Shown here: piece after piece, positions 17,044 to 25,475 of the stretch | Numbering within the stretch: the stretch's first letter is position 1 | Layout of the letters: each line of letters opens with the position of its first letter | NCBI GenBank assembly: GCA_023715865.1 | Contig: JAMBOW010000007.1 | Span: forward strand, 176,535-240,534 | Direction: 5' to 3' | Source: Neobacillus mesonae | Lineage (GTDB): Bacteria; Bacillota; Bacilli; Paenibacillales; Paenibacillaceae | Length of the DNA stretch: 64,000 nt | Position numbers and translations under genes: made by a program | The notes under the pieces: generated by a model | Seen by the model: the letters and a program-made list of their open reading frames with translations, nothing else | Databases searched by the model: none | What the model was told of the DNA's origin: nothing

Positions 17044-18210
17044 TTGAAAACAGCCGTATGGCTTTACTTATTTCTTTTCCTTGCCTTTTTTGATTTACAT
17101 GCCCAAGCTCCCATTCTTACCCCCTTTGCGCTTTCTCTAGGAGCAGTCCCTACATTCATCGGCTGGATGATGGGAATCTACTCGCTTACCCACCTTCCCG
17201 GTAATTTGATTGCAGGGACTGAGATCGATAAGCATGGCAGCAAGCGGTACATTATCTTCAGTCTTGTAGGTGCAGGTATTGTGCTGCTGCTGCAAGCTCA
17301 TGTTGATACCCCATGGCAGCTGCTTGTCCTGCGGGCCATCAGCGGATTTGTCCTCGCCTTTTTGTCACCGGCCTGTATGACCTTACTGGCCCAGCTGTCA
17401 TCCAATCCTATAACACAAGGCAAATATATGTCAGGTCATGGTGTTGTTCACACACTCGCTTCCGTTATTTCTCCAGCAGCGGGTGCATTTATCGTGGCGG
17501 GGTTTGGTTTCTCAGGAACTTTCCAAAGCCTTGGCATCCTGCTGATTATTACGGGGATCATGGCCTACTTTACCATCCCTGCGGTTAAGACAAGCGCAGC
17601 AGAACAATCAGCAAAGCCGAATCAGGCTGATGAATCCACAACTCGAGGCTTTTTCCCGATTTCTTGGCGTTTTTTTGTGCTTCCTCTTGTCATCGCTTGT
17701 GCTCAGGGGATATTGTTCTTTGAACTGCCGCTTAGAGGCAGCGGGTCTGCTTCCATTTTATCGACCGGCTTGTTGTTCTCTATTATCAGCTTGGGAGCTC
17801 TCGCCACATTAAGCATGCTGTTTCTTAACCGATATTCTTCCAAACTGAGGCTTGCAGGAGGGGTTTTAGTCATGGCCTTCAGCTTTTATTTATTGGCTGC
17901 CGTCCCGCAGCTTCCGTTATGGCTCATCCTGTTTATTTTAGGCACTTCCAAAGGAATCATTTTTCCTGCACTGGCTTCCATGCTTGTGCAGCTTAGTCAA
18001 GGAGTACGCCTCGGCAGAGTGTTTTCTATTCAATCGATCGCAACCTCGCTTGGTGCCTTTATCGGCCCTATTGCAGCAGGTCAAATCCGAATGGAATTGT
18101 CCCCTTATTTTCTAGCTTTTATCGTGTTAATGCTCGGCCTTCTGCTTCTCCCTTTCCCTAAAAAAATAAAATCCTCATCTTTATCTCATCCGGAGGCAAA
18201 GCACGTATAA
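17044..18210 (+). CDS. Major facilitator superfamily transporter
   Basis: A protein of about 388 residues with 12 predicted membrane helices and the MFS motif A-like loop GTEIDKHGSKRYI between helices 2 and 3. The start is TTG at 17044, with GGGAGGTG ending 8 bases upstream; the frame itself opens at 16999. The central loop (about residues 180-205) is hydrophilic. Sequence alone does not give the substrate; drug or metabolite efflux is the usual guess for this group. It is divergent from the small membrane gene at 16364-16801 and ends at a terminator. Confidence 0.85.
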   Translation: MKTAVWLYLFLFLAFFDLHAQAPILTPFALSLGAVPTFIGWMMGIYSLTHLPGNLIAGTEIDKHGSKRYIIFSLVGAGIVLLLQAHVDTPWQLLVLRAISGFVLAFLSPACMTLLAQLSSNPITQGKYMSGHGVVHTLASVISPAAGAFIVAGFGFSGTFQSLGILLIITGIMAYFTIPAVKTSAAEQSAKPNQADESTTRGFFPISWRFFVLPLVIACAQGILFFELPLRGSGSASILSTGLLFSIISLGALATLSMLFLNRYSSKLRLAGGVLVMAFSFYLLAAVPQLPLWLILFILGTSKGIIFPALASMLVQLSQGVRLGRVFSIQSIATSLGAFIGPIAAGQIRMELSPYFLAFIVLMLGLLLLPFPKKIKSSSLSHPEAKHV

Positions 18211-18224
18211 TAACGCAATAAAAA

Positions 18225-18250
18225 AATGCCTGCCATGATTGGCAGGCATT
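18225..18250 (+). terminator. Terminator after the MFS gene
   Basis: A stem of at least 10 bp (AATGCCTGCC with GGCAGGCATT) followed by TTT on the plus strand, and by a T-run on the minus strand as well. Confidence 0.88.
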
Positions 18251-18349
18251 TTTGCATCAAATTCCAAAATTGCGCTAAAATATAAGCAAACATTTCCCGG
18301 GGAATTTCGATTCTTCGACCATCTGGGATGGCTAGAGGTGAAGCATACT

Positions 18350-18691
18350 ATGACGATTCATGTCATCGTTGAAGGTAAAAATGACCGCAGTAAGCTCCGC
18401 AGACTGCTGGATCCAGAGATTTCGATTCTTTGTACCTTTGGTACGCTCAACAGTGAAAAGCTAGAAAGCCTTCGAAAACGTGTCCAAGATGATGAAGTAT
18501 ACCTGTTTATGGACAATGACAGCTCAGGGAAACGAATACGGGCTATTCTGCGGGACACCTTCCCCGATGCAGAACAAATCTATACACGCAGAGGCTATGC
18601 GGGTGTTGAAGGTACGCCTGACGAATATTTAGTAGCCCAGCTGGAAAAGGCAGGTCTTGACTCTTTTATCATCTACCCTGACCCGCTCTAA
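18350..18691 (+). CDS. Small TOPRIM-domain protein
   Basis: A protein of about 113 residues that is little more than a TOPRIM fold. The conserved glutamate is in HVIVEGKND near the N-terminus and the D-x-D is in FMDNDSSGKR near residue 52. TOPRIM domains bind metal in primases, topoisomerases, RNase M5 (RnmV) and OLD nucleases. This stand-alone version is shorter than RnmV, so a nuclease or nucleotidyl-transfer role is possible but unproven. The start ATG at 18350 has AGAGGTG 9 bases upstream; the frame is open from 18239 through the preceding terminator, which argues against an earlier start. It converges with sco, leaving only 5 bases. Confidence 0.8.
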   Translation: MTIHVIVEGKNDRSKLRRLLDPEISILCTFGTLNSEKLESLRKRVQDDEVYLFMDNDSSGKRIRAILRDTFPDAEQIYTRRGYAGVEGTPDEYLVAQLEKAGLDSFIIYPDPL

Positions 18692-18696
18692 TCCAT

Positions 18697-19311
18697 TTAC
18701 TCATTAACCAATGTTCTTACATCCCGGGCAATGACATCCGGTGCAGCTGCTTCTATATCCGAGGCATTATAGACCTTGCGCAGGTTATTGTTTCGATCCA
18801 CCAGACCTATATAATTTGCATGGACGAAGTTGTCGGCCTTGTCTCCTTCAATTAGAATTTTGAAGGAGTCTCTAGCCAGCTGCTTCGTCTCCTCTGCATC
18901 CCCTCGTAAGAAGTACCAGCCGGAATAATCTGCATTAAAGCGGTCTGCGAATTGTTTAACCGTTTCCTTGGTGTCGACTTCTGGATCAAAAGAAATGGAT
19001 ACAAAGGAAGCGTCTTTTCCAAACGTACCGTCTTCCTTCAACAAATCCTGTACTTGCGACATGGAAAAGGTCGTTACAGGACATACATCAGGACAGCTTG
19101 TAAAGTAAAAATAGAACAGTCTAACCTTCCCCTCTGTATCTGCAAGTGTTACTGTGCTTCCATCTACATTTTCCATTTCAAAGCTGCTAACTTCCCCCGC
19201 GACTGGAAACGCTTCTTCTCCGATATCCAAAGCATTGTAAATAAGAAAACCTGCCATCACGGCTGCAATAAATAGCAATATCCAAGTCCACATGTATTTT
19301 TTAAAGATCAT
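18697..19311 (-). CDS. SCO1/SenC copper chaperone for cytochrome c oxidase
   Basis: A 204-residue protein with an N-terminal membrane anchor (about 8-27) and an extracytoplasmic thioredoxin-like domain. The copper ligands are the CxxxC motif in SCPDVCP and the histidine in NFVHANYIG. The family delivers copper to, or reduces, the CuA site of oxidase subunit II (BsSco/YpmQ in B. subtilis). It lies downstream of ctaB on the same strand, consistent with joint use in oxidase assembly, although a terminator (19378-19427) separates them. Confidence 0.92.
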   Translation of the reverse strand: MIFKKYMWTWILLFIAAVMAGFLIYNALDIGEEAFPVAGEVSSFEMENVDGSTVTLADTEGKVRLFYFYFTSCPDVCPVTTFSMSQVQDLLKEDGTFGKDASFVSISFDPEVDTKETVKQFADRFNADYSGWYFLRGDAEETKQLARDSFKILIEGDKADNFVHANYIGLVDRNNNLRKVYNASDIEAAAPDVIARDVRTLVNE

Positions 19312-19377
19312 GACGATTTATCCGCTCCCCTTCTTACAATATCCTAGAAAGTATGTAACAATTTTGAAGCTGGAAAC

Positions 19378-19427
19378 TAAAAAAAGGAGGAGTTCCCTTC
19401 AACTGCTTGCCAGGTTGAGAAACTCCT
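19378..19427 (-). terminator. Terminator of ctaB
   Basis: On the minus strand AGGAGTT and CTCAAC pair with GTTGA and AACTCCT, followed by CCTTTTTTT. It lies between the ctaB stop and the sco start. Confidence 0.8.
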
Positions 19428-19504
19428 TACGACCTATCCGTTGATTAAATCGCTTATTCTTAGTGTAAATACATTCATACCGTAATAAAAATATTGTAAC
19501 GCGA

Positions 19505-20437
19505 TCATTTGTGAACAGTATCTATAATCATTAAAATGAAACTAATGGTTAAATAATTGATAGAGAAGAAGAACATTTTCTTAGCCCAAGCATCTGTATC
19601 TTTTGCTTTGAAGCCTTGAAAACCGTAGATCAGCCACAGTAAAGACAACACTGAAGCAACAATCATAAACACGATGCCTGTATACCCGTAAACATACATT
19701 AGAATGGGTACGGGAACCAGGAGAACCAAGTAGGGAATCATTTGAATTTTGGTGCGATGAACCCCCTTAACAACTGGAAGCAGCGGATATCCAGCATTTT
19801 TGTAATCATCCAGACGGCGAATGGCGAGCGACCAGAAATGCGGCGGCTGCCACAAGAATAACAGGGCGCCCAGCAGGATTGCTCCCATATCCAAAGTACC
19901 GGAAACGGCGACATAACCGATTACCGGGGGCACTGCACCGGAGAAGCCTCCCATGGAGGTGCTCCAAGTTGAGGAACGCTTGAGCCACAAAGTGTAAACG
20001 ATGACATATATGATCATCCCAAAAATACCCAGCACGCCTGCAAGCCAGCCGGAAAAACCAAACAATAAAGCAAGTCCCGCAATGCCAAGTATAATGGCGT
20101 ACGTAAGCACCACCTGCGGGCCTAGCTTACCGGTAGGTAGCGCGCGATTACGGGTTCGTTCCATTTTTTTATCTAATTCTCGGTCAAAATAATTATTGAA
20201 TACACAGGATGAAGCCATAACGAGCATCGTTCCCAGCATGGTGATAATCATTTTGAAGAAATCTATGTCCCATTGAGAAGCAAGCCAATAACCGCCAAAT
20301 GCGGCAATAAGATTACTCCGGAGGATGCCCGGTTTAGCCAATGTTACAAAATCTTTCCAAGTGACAGACTCTTGAGGCGGTGTTTGCCGAGCTGAGAGAG
20401 CTGCTGCATCGGAAGAGGCTTGATATCGATTGCTCAC
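19505..20437 (-). CDS. ctaB: Protoheme IX farnesyltransferase (heme O synthase)
   Basis: A polytopic UbiA-family prenyltransferase that converts heme B to heme O, the substrate of CtaA. The first prenyl-binding motif NNYFDRELDKKMERT and the second segment RRLDDYKNAGYPLLP are intact. The frame opens with ATG at 20467, but no ribosome site precedes it. AAGGAGG inside that extension fits the GTG at 20437 (310 residues, near the family's usual length), so I use GTG. Spacing is 11 bases, slightly long. A sigma-A-like promoter lies at 20504-20533. Confidence 0.93.
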   Translation of the reverse strand: MSNRYQASSDAAALSARQTPPQESVTWKDFVTLAKPGILRSNLIAAFGGYWLASQWDIDFFKMIITMLGTMLVMASSCVFNNYFDRELDKKMERTRNRALPTGKLGPQVVLTYAIILGIAGLALLFGFSGWLAGVLGIFGMIIYVIVYTLWLKRSSTWSTSMGGFSGAVPPVIGYVAVSGTLDMGAILLGALLFLWQPPHFWSLAIRRLDDYKNAGYPLLPVVKGVHRTKIQMIPYLVLLVPVPILMYVYGYTGIVFMIVASVLSLLWLIYGFQGFKAKDTDAWAKKMFFFSINYLTISFILMIIDTVHK

Positions 20438-20503
20438 GCTTCTGAAATCCTCCTTGCTTAACGTCATATGGAGGTGGTTATTATTTCCTCCAAACTAAAT
20501 TTT

Positions 20504-20533
20504 ATCATATCAAAAAAGGAAAGTCTTTGACAA
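20504..20533 (-). promoter_or_regulatory. Promoter of ctaB
   Basis: On the minus strand TTGTCA (20528-20533), an 18-bp spacer and TATGAT (20504-20509). The leader then contains a GGAGG, a CCTCC and the true AAGGAGG, which could pair alternatively. The rest of the 20468-20791 gap holds no gene that I can support. Confidence 0.65.
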
Positions 20534-20791
20534 TGAGACTGCAAATATGAATAGGAAATGACAAATTTCTCATAATGTATAGCCCATTTCGTCTTTTTTC
20601 GGGCGAACTTGTGTGACGCGAATATCATATTGTGGCAAAATACGAACAAATATAAATGGGTTATCAGTTAAACATAAGGATCATTTCGTTTCACAAGCCG
20701 AATATCGGATGTCGGAATAGGGCATCTACTAAATTTAACAAAGAAAGATAAAAATCCAGTCTCTATACCATATAACAAAGGAGAATCTTCG

Positions 20792-21778
20792 ATGGATACA
20801 GCTACGCATTTTGTTATGGGCATAGGTCTTGCGGGACTCAGCTACGTTGACCCGGTAGTAGCAGCCAACCCTGAGCTTGCCTTTGCAGTGATGATCGGAA
20901 CGATTGTCGGGTCACAAGCTCCTGACATTGATACAGCGCTTCGGGTGAAAAACAACGCCTCTTATATTCGAAATCATCGCGGCATCACCCACTCGCTTCC
21001 GTTTTTAGCAATATGGACCCTTCTGATTACAGCCGTCCTCGGACTCATATTCAGGGATGTTCCGATATGGCATGTTGCACTCTGGACCGGCATTGCCGTA
21101 TGTATACACGTCTTTACAGATGTGTTTAACACCTATGGTACACAAGCGATGCGTCCGATTACAGAGAAGTGGATCTCATGGAATATCATTCACATCTTCG
21201 ATCCGGTATTATTCGGCACTCATGTCGCTGCAATTCTGCTATGGGCTTTTGGAGTATTTCCTCCTGCCGATATCTTTACGGTATTGTATATATTTTTGGT
21301 ATTCTATTACATTTGGCGGACGTGGGTTCATTTCCGCAGAACAGCACAGGTTAGAGAGATGGACCCTTCTGCCAAGGAGAGCGATAAGTACTATGTGATT
21401 CCGACCATTCATTTGAATCGCTGGCATGTTGTTAAGGCTCACAAAGAAGGAAGCTATGAAATAGGCAAGTTGGAGGGTAAAGAGCTTGTATGGAAAAAAC
21501 ATGCCGTATCCTCGAACCACCCGGCTGTTTCAGCCTCCAAAGAGCATCCTGATATTAAAGCATTTTTATACTTCACCTCGTTTGCTGTTGCAGAGGTGGA
21601 AGATCTTAGCTTCGGTTATTTTGTGCGCTGGGGTGATGTCAGATACAGGCATCGTAAGCAGTATCCTTTTGTAGCCTGCATCGTTATGGATAAAAATTTT
21701 GAGCCGATCAGCACCTATGTCGGTTGGCTTAGTGAAGAGAAGATGGAGAAAAAACTCTCCATTAGCTCAAATATATAG
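20792..21778 (+). CDS. Membrane-bound metal-dependent hydrolase family protein (YfhP/YdjM-like, DUF457)
   Basis: A 328-residue protein with an N-terminal half of about four membrane helices. It carries the family's histidine/aspartate pattern: H6 in MDTATHFVMG, APDID near residue 50, HRGITHS near residue 70 and HVFTDVFNTYGTQ near residue 110. The C-terminal third is soluble. The family is described as metal-dependent hydrolases from conserved ligands; substrates are unknown to me. AAAGGAG precedes the ATG by 9 bases. Confidence 0.82.
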   Translation: MDTATHFVMGIGLAGLSYVDPVVAANPELAFAVMIGTIVGSQAPDIDTALRVKNNASYIRNHRGITHSLPFLAIWTLLITAVLGLIFRDVPIWHVALWTGIAVCIHVFTDVFNTYGTQAMRPITEKWISWNIIHIFDPVLFGTHVAAILLWAFGVFPPADIFTVLYIFLVFYYIWRTWVHFRRTAQVREMDPSAKESDKYYVIPTIHLNRWHVVKAHKEGSYEIGKLEGKELVWKKHAVSSNHPAVSASKEHPDIKAFLYFTSFAVAEVEDLSFGYFVRWGDVRYRHRKQYPFVACIVMDKNFEPISTYVGWLSEEKMEKKLSISSNI

Positions 21779-21792
21779 AGCATAATTGCGAT

Positions 21793-21817
21793 AAACGGCC
21801 TGCAAAGGCCGTTTTTT
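21793..21817 (+). terminator. Terminator after the YfhP-like gene
   Basis: AAACGGCC pairs with GGCCGTTT around a short loop, followed by TTTT, 15 bases after the stop. Confidence 0.9.
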
Positions 21818-21872
21818 GTTCTTGACGGAAAGCGGTTTATTCAGGCAAAATCAGCACAAAGGGATTAAACAC

Positions 21873-21906
21873 AAAAAGCCCAAAACGGCATACACCGTTT
21901 TAGGCC
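21873..21906 (-). terminator. Terminator of the minus-strand SASP gene
   Basis: On the minus strand GCCTAAAACGG pairs with CCGTTTTGGGC, followed by TTTTT. It lies 28 bases after the SASP stop. Confidence 0.92.
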
Positions 21907-21933
21907 CCTATCTTAATAATATATACTGCCCAA

Positions 21934-22149
21934 TTACAGACCGCTGCGGCCGGACAGTTGTTGTTCAGCTAATTGCACAAGACGTTTTGTAATGTAACCA
22001 CCCAGTGAACCTGTTTCACGGGAAGTGTAGTTACCGTAGTAACCATCAGCCGGAATTGTTACGCCCAGCTCTTGAGCAGCCTCCAATTTAAGTTGTTGAA
22101 GAGCTGCAGTAGCTTGTGGAACTACCAAGTTGTTAGAACGAGATGCCAT
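21934..22149 (-). CDS. Alpha/beta-type small acid-soluble spore protein
   Basis: A 71-residue DNA-binding spore protein with the family's two conserved blocks: LEAAQELGV (the GPR protease region) and GYYGNYTSRETGSLGGYITKR. These proteins saturate forespore DNA, protect it from UV and heat, and are degraded at germination. It differs only slightly from the second copy at 25107-25322, mainly at the N-terminus, KLEA/KMEA, ADG/QDG and the C-terminal end. A sigma-G-type promoter lies upstream and AAAGGAG precedes the ATG. Confidence 0.97.
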   Translation of the reverse strand: MASRSNNLVVPQATAALQQLKLEAAQELGVTIPADGYYGNYTSRETGSLGGYITKRLVQLAEQQLSGRSGL

Positions 22150-22207
22150 GTGTGTAATCTCCTTTCGCTTCTCATGCTGTTGTATGTGCTGTGCAAGCTT
22201 GCAAGAT

Positions 22208-22237
22208 TATTATGTCTCTTACTATTTGAACCTATTC
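22208..22237 (-). promoter_or_regulatory. Sigma-G promoter of the minus-strand SASP gene
   Basis: On the minus strand GAATA (22233-22237) matches the sigma-F/G -35 consensus GNATR. An 18-bp spacer leads to CATAATA (22208-22214), matching CATNNTA. Confidence 0.8.
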
Positions 22238-22277
22238 TCTGTTTTTAAAAAATATTTGCCTGGAGGTCTTGACGACA

Positions 22278-22448
22278 ATGATGAGTAAAGGTCTTTCCGC
22301 TTGGTTTGCAGCTTCTTCTATGCTTCTGCTTATGGCTACTGCCGTTTCTTTGAGCTATTCATTATGGTATGCACTGCTGTTCGCCGTGCTTTCCGTAGGA
22401 AATATCGGATGGGGCTTTGTCATCAAAGCAAAAAGCAGAAGAGCTTGA
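22278..22448 (+). CDS. 56-residue two-helix membrane protein
   Basis: Reading from ATG at 22278 gives 56 residues: MMSKGLSAWF, a hydrophobic stretch of about 35 residues with a break that fits two short helices, then a basic tail ending KAKSRRA. TGGAGGT precedes the ATG by about 10 bases. A strong hairpin terminator overlaps its last four codons, which supports a transcription unit. I do not recognise the family. The inside-positive tail fits both ends being cytoplasmic. Confidence 0.6.
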   Translation: MMSKGLSAWFAASSMLLLMATAVSLSYSLWYALLFAVLSVGNIGWGFVIKAKSRRA

Positions 22449-22470
22449 TTTCTATCAAGGCCCTTCTGCT
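22434..22470 (-). terminator. Bidirectional terminator shared by the 56-residue gene and trpS
   Basis: AGCAGAAG pairs with CTTCTGCT, with an inner GCTTGAT/ATCAAGG arm. The minus-strand copy ends with TTTTT and serves trpS; the plus-strand copy ends with TTGTTGTTTT and covers the stop codon of the small gene. Confidence 0.88.
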
Positions 22471-22486
22471 TTGTTGTTTTACATTT

Positions 22487-23467
22487 TTACAATACGAATC
22501 CCATACGATTCTTAACTTCATTCAGCGTTTTGGACGCCTCTTCACGCGCACGCGCTGCGGATTCGTTCAGAATGTTCGATAATTCATCAGACTCCCTAAT
22601 CTCGCGGAATCTCTCTTGCATAGGTTCGATGACAGAAAGGACAACTTCAGCCAATTCTTTTTTGAATCCGCCGTACATCTGTCCTTCGAATCTTTTTTCC
22701 ACATCCTGCAGAGAGAGACCGGAGCATTCACTGTAAATGCTCATTAAGTTGCTGACTTCCGGTTTGTTCTCAGGATCAAACCGGACTATACTGTCTGAAT
22801 CCGTAGTCGCACGGCTGATCTTCTTGCGGATTTCTGCAGGAGTATCCAGTAGGGAAATATAGCTTCCCGGATTCGGATTACTTTTGCTCATTTTTTTGGA
22901 GGCATCGTCCAGCGACATTACGCGTGCTCCTACTTTTGGAGTATAAACCTCAGGGATTGTAAAAAATTCTCCATAACGATGGTTAAAACGCTGTGCAAGA
23001 TCTCTTGTCAGCTCAAGATGCTGTTTCTGATCCTCACCAACTGGAACAAGATCGGCATTGTAGAGCAGAATATCTGCAGCCATCAGAGAAGGATATACGA
23101 ACAGCCCCGCTCCAACCGATTCTTTGCCTTGTGATTTATCTTTAAACTGTGTCATGCGCTCTAGTTCGCCCATGTTAGTTAGAGTGGTTAACATCCATCC
23201 CAGCTCAGCATGCTGGGGCACATGGGATTGAAGAAAGACATTTGCTTTCTTCGGATCAATGCCTGCTGCGAGATACAAGGCTGCGACATCTTTGGACTGC
23301 TCACGAAGCAGCGCAGGGTCTTGAGCAACCGTAATGGCATGCAAATCTACAACAACAAAATGGCAGTGATACTCATGCTGTAATCTAACAAAATTTTTCA
23401 TAGCTCCAATGTAGTTACCCAGTGTCAGCTTCCCGCTGGGCTGGATTCCGGAAAATACGGTTTTCAT
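22487..23467 (-). CDS. trpS: Tryptophanyl-tRNA synthetase
   Basis: A 326-residue class I aminoacyl-tRNA synthetase that charges tRNA-Trp. The HIGH-like region is PSGKLTLGNYIGA at the N-terminus and the KMSKS loop is KKMSKSNPN near residue 195. The start ATG at 23467 has TAGGAGG 7 bases upstream; the frame opens earlier, at 23521, inside the leader's terminator. Expression is controlled by a Trp-specific T-box in its leader. The family's usual length is about 330 residues, so it is complete. The cognate tRNA-Trp is in the array at 63340-63410. Confidence 0.97.
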   Translation of the reverse strand: MKTVFSGIQPSGKLTLGNYIGAMKNFVRLQHEYHCHFVVVDLHAITVAQDPALLREQSKDVAALYLAAGIDPKKANVFLQSHVPQHAELGWMLTTLTNMGELERMTQFKDKSQGKESVGAGLFVYPSLMAADILLYNADLVPVGEDQKQHLELTRDLAQRFNHRYGEFFTIPEVYTPKVGARVMSLDDASKKMSKSNPNPGSYISLLDTPAEIRKKISRATTDSDSIVRFDPENKPEVSNLMSIYSECSGLSLQDVEKRFEGQMYGGFKKELAEVVLSVIEPMQERFREIRESDELSNILNESAARAREEASKTLNEVKNRMGFVL

Positions 23468-23507
23468 GTTTATCCTCCTATTGTCACCTTTACTATTTAA
23501 TACACGC

Positions 23508-23791
23508 AAAAAAAGCCCCACATCCCTAAGGGACGTGAGACCGTGGTGCCACCCTAATTCGCTGATATAGATCAGCCTTTAGATTCCTTAACGCGGAACA
23601 ATCGTCCGGCATACTGAAGAAGGATGAGCCTTCTTGTTGTGCCTGGAACTCCAGGGTCCATTCAGACAAAGCATGCAACACCGATTCGCATCAACCATCG
23701 GCTTTCTGTAATTGCAAACACTAAGCTTACTTATCCCTATCAACGTTTTTAACTATCTCATTTATATGCTTATGGTTCATCAACCGAGCTT
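23508..23791 (-). promoter_or_regulatory. T-box leader of trpS (Trp specifier)
   Basis: On the minus strand the leader carries the T-box core AGGGTGGCACCACGG. A terminator follows: CACGTCCC-TTA-GGGATGTG (23519-23537) and a run of seven T (23508-23514). Stem I ends with GAATGGACC; its TGG, at 23658-23660, is the specifier codon and matches tryptophan and the downstream gene. Uncharged tRNA-Trp would stabilise the antiterminator. The leader fills the gap between trpS and the epimerase gene. Confidence 0.95.
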
Positions 23792-23797
23792 TGCTTT

Positions 23798-23827
23798 ATC
23801 ATAAGCATCCTGTTAATCAAATGTCAA
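23798..23827 (-). promoter_or_regulatory. Sigma-A promoter of the trpS leader
   Basis: On the minus strand TTGACA (23822-23827), an 18-bp spacer and TATGAT (23798-23803). Transcription would start near 23791. Confidence 0.8.
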
Positions 23828-23983
23828 ATACAAATTTTTGTTTTACAAAGATTACATAATTTTCATTTTAATAATACAGATCCTTATTCACAGCCGCCTT
23901 CGATTATCTGGTATGATAGACTTAGGTTTGTAAGTTTGTACGTTTAACGACTATGATTTTTCGTGGGAAAAGGAGTAAATAAC

Positions 23984-24955
23984 ATGAAACAAGTGACCAA
24001 AGGACTTTGGAATGGCTATGATACTTATACCCTTCACAGCCGTGATCTTGAAGTCACCCTGCTGCCCCGCCTTGGTAACAATATTATATCCATTTATGAT
24101 CGCATACAAAATCGAGAAGTCGTTCGAAAGCCGGATGAACAAGATCTCGCTTTCTACCTTCAAAAACCTTACCATTTTGGCGTTCCGATGCTGATTCCCC
24201 CAGGGCGTATTCGCCGTGGTCACTTTGAGTATGAAGGCAATGAATATCAATTCGTTCAAAATTCCACTAATTCTAACCATATCCATGGCTTACACCGTAC
24301 ACAGCCTTGGTGTGTAAGTGATATTGAAGAGGATGAAGAAGGATGTGCGGTTACGACAGAGCTCAAAACAGAAGAAGATGAACTATGGATGAAGCATTTT
24401 CCTGTTCCACTAAAGCTGGAAATGACGTTTCGTCTACAGGGATCCTTGTTGACCCAGCAGCTTCGAGTAATCCATCTGGGCAATGATGCTGTTCCTTTTG
24501 GAATGGGCTATCATACCTGGTTTCTGCTTGACGGCGAACCCGAGCGCTGGAATATTACACTGCCTGTGACAGGGATTTATTCACTCGATGATGAACAACT
24601 GCCGACAGGAGAACTACACAGCCTTGGCGAGCAATCCAGTCTTCCTGAAGGAATGAATCTTGCCGGTGTGAACCTAGATACGTTGTACAGATCTAATCTG
24701 GAGCAGGACACAGCTATACTACAGCGTAATGACGGATATGCTATTAAATATACCGCTGCCAAAGATGCCTTTAAACATTGGGTGTTATTCACCAAGGGCG
24801 AGGTCAGCGATTACCTATGTATTGAACCTTATACCTGGCTGCCGGATGCTCCGAATCTGGCCAAGGATGCAAGCTTTACTGGCCTCATTCATATGGAACC
24901 TGGTCAATCCGTAGAGCTGAATACTTCCATCGAGATCATACAGCCTGAAAACTAA
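23984..24955 (+). CDS. Aldose 1-epimerase family protein
   Basis: A 323-residue galactose-mutarotase fold. The likely catalytic residues are histidines in NHIHGLHRTQPW and MGYHTWF and the glutamate in LCIEPYTW, as in GalM-type enzymes that interconvert alpha and beta anomers. No sugar-utilisation gene is adjacent, so the substrate is unknown. It could belong to the YeaD-like group of hexose-6-phosphate epimerases. The ATG at 23984 has AAAAGGAG 9 bases upstream. Confidence 0.88.
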   Translation: MKQVTKGLWNGYDTYTLHSRDLEVTLLPRLGNNIISIYDRIQNREVVRKPDEQDLAFYLQKPYHFGVPMLIPPGRIRRGHFEYEGNEYQFVQNSTNSNHIHGLHRTQPWCVSDIEEDEEGCAVTTELKTEEDELWMKHFPVPLKLEMTFRLQGSLLTQQLRVIHLGNDAVPFGMGYHTWFLLDGEPERWNITLPVTGIYSLDDEQLPTGELHSLGEQSSLPEGMNLAGVNLDTLYRSNLEQDTAILQRNDGYAIKYTAAKDAFKHWVLFTKGEVSDYLCIEPYTWLPDAPNLAKDASFTGLIHMEPGQSVELNTSIEIIQPEN

Positions 24956-24976
24956 ATTTTCTTTAAGCACAACAAC

Positions 24977-25000
24977 AGCAGCTGACCTTCTTCAGCTGCT
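24977..25000 (+). terminator. Terminator after the epimerase gene
   Basis: AGCAGCTGA pairs with TCAGCTGCT, followed by TATTTCTTTT, 21 bases after the stop. Confidence 0.88.
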
Positions 25001-25047
25001 TATTTCTTTTCCTCGTTTTTTCCACTTGTTACCTTCTTGTTTTTTAA

Positions 25048-25076
25048 GTATATTTTCTCTCTTTGAAACCATACTA
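25048..25076 (+). promoter_or_regulatory. Sigma-G promoter of the plus-strand SASP gene
   Basis: GTATA (25048-25052) matches GNATR. A 17-bp spacer leads to CATACTA (25070-25076), matching CATNNTA. The start codon follows 30 bases later. Confidence 0.82.
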
Positions 25077-25106
25077 AACTCACAAAGTACAAAGGAGGTG
25101 ACACAC

Positions 25107-25322
25107 ATGGCACAAGGAAGATCTTCTAACAACCTGGTCGTTCCACAAGCAACTGCAGCTCTTCAACAATTGAAGATGGAAGCTGCGCAAGAGCTTGGTG
25201 TAACTATTCCACAAGATGGTTACTATGGTAACTACACTTCCCGTGAGACTGGTTCTCTTGGAGGTTACATCACTAAACGTCTGGTTCAATTAGCTGAACA
25301 GCAATTGTCTGGTCGTCAATAA
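25107..25322 (+). CDS. Alpha/beta-type small acid-soluble spore protein
   Basis: A 71-residue alpha/beta-type SASP, nearly identical to the copy at 21934-22149 over the DNA-binding core (SRETGSLGGYITKR). AAAGGAGGTGA lies 5 bases before the ATG and is an ideal ribosome site for a heavily translated spore protein. The two copies lie 3 kb apart in inverted orientation, flanking trpS and the epimerase gene, and they look like a dispersed duplication. A terminator lies about 90 bases after the stop. Confidence 0.97.
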   Translation: MAQGRSSNNLVVPQATAALQQLKMEAAQELGVTIPQDGYYGNYTSRETGSLGGYITKRLVQLAEQQLSGRQ

Positions 25323-25411
25323 TGATGCAATTTTTTCTCATAAATCTAGCCAAGTCGTTCAATATAGGGTAAACATTACGCTGTAATTGAACCTCTATCT
25401 TGGCAGGATAG

Positions 25412-25444
25412 ACAAAGCGGTCTTCTGACAGAGGGCCGCTTTGT
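25412..25444 (+). terminator. Terminator after the plus-strand SASP gene
   Basis: ACAAAGCGG pairs with CCGCTTTGT, followed by TTCGTTTT. No second gene is visible between the SASP stop and this hairpin. Confidence 0.82.
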
Positions 25445-25475
25445 TTCGTTTTATTTTCTTCACTACTGCTTAGGT

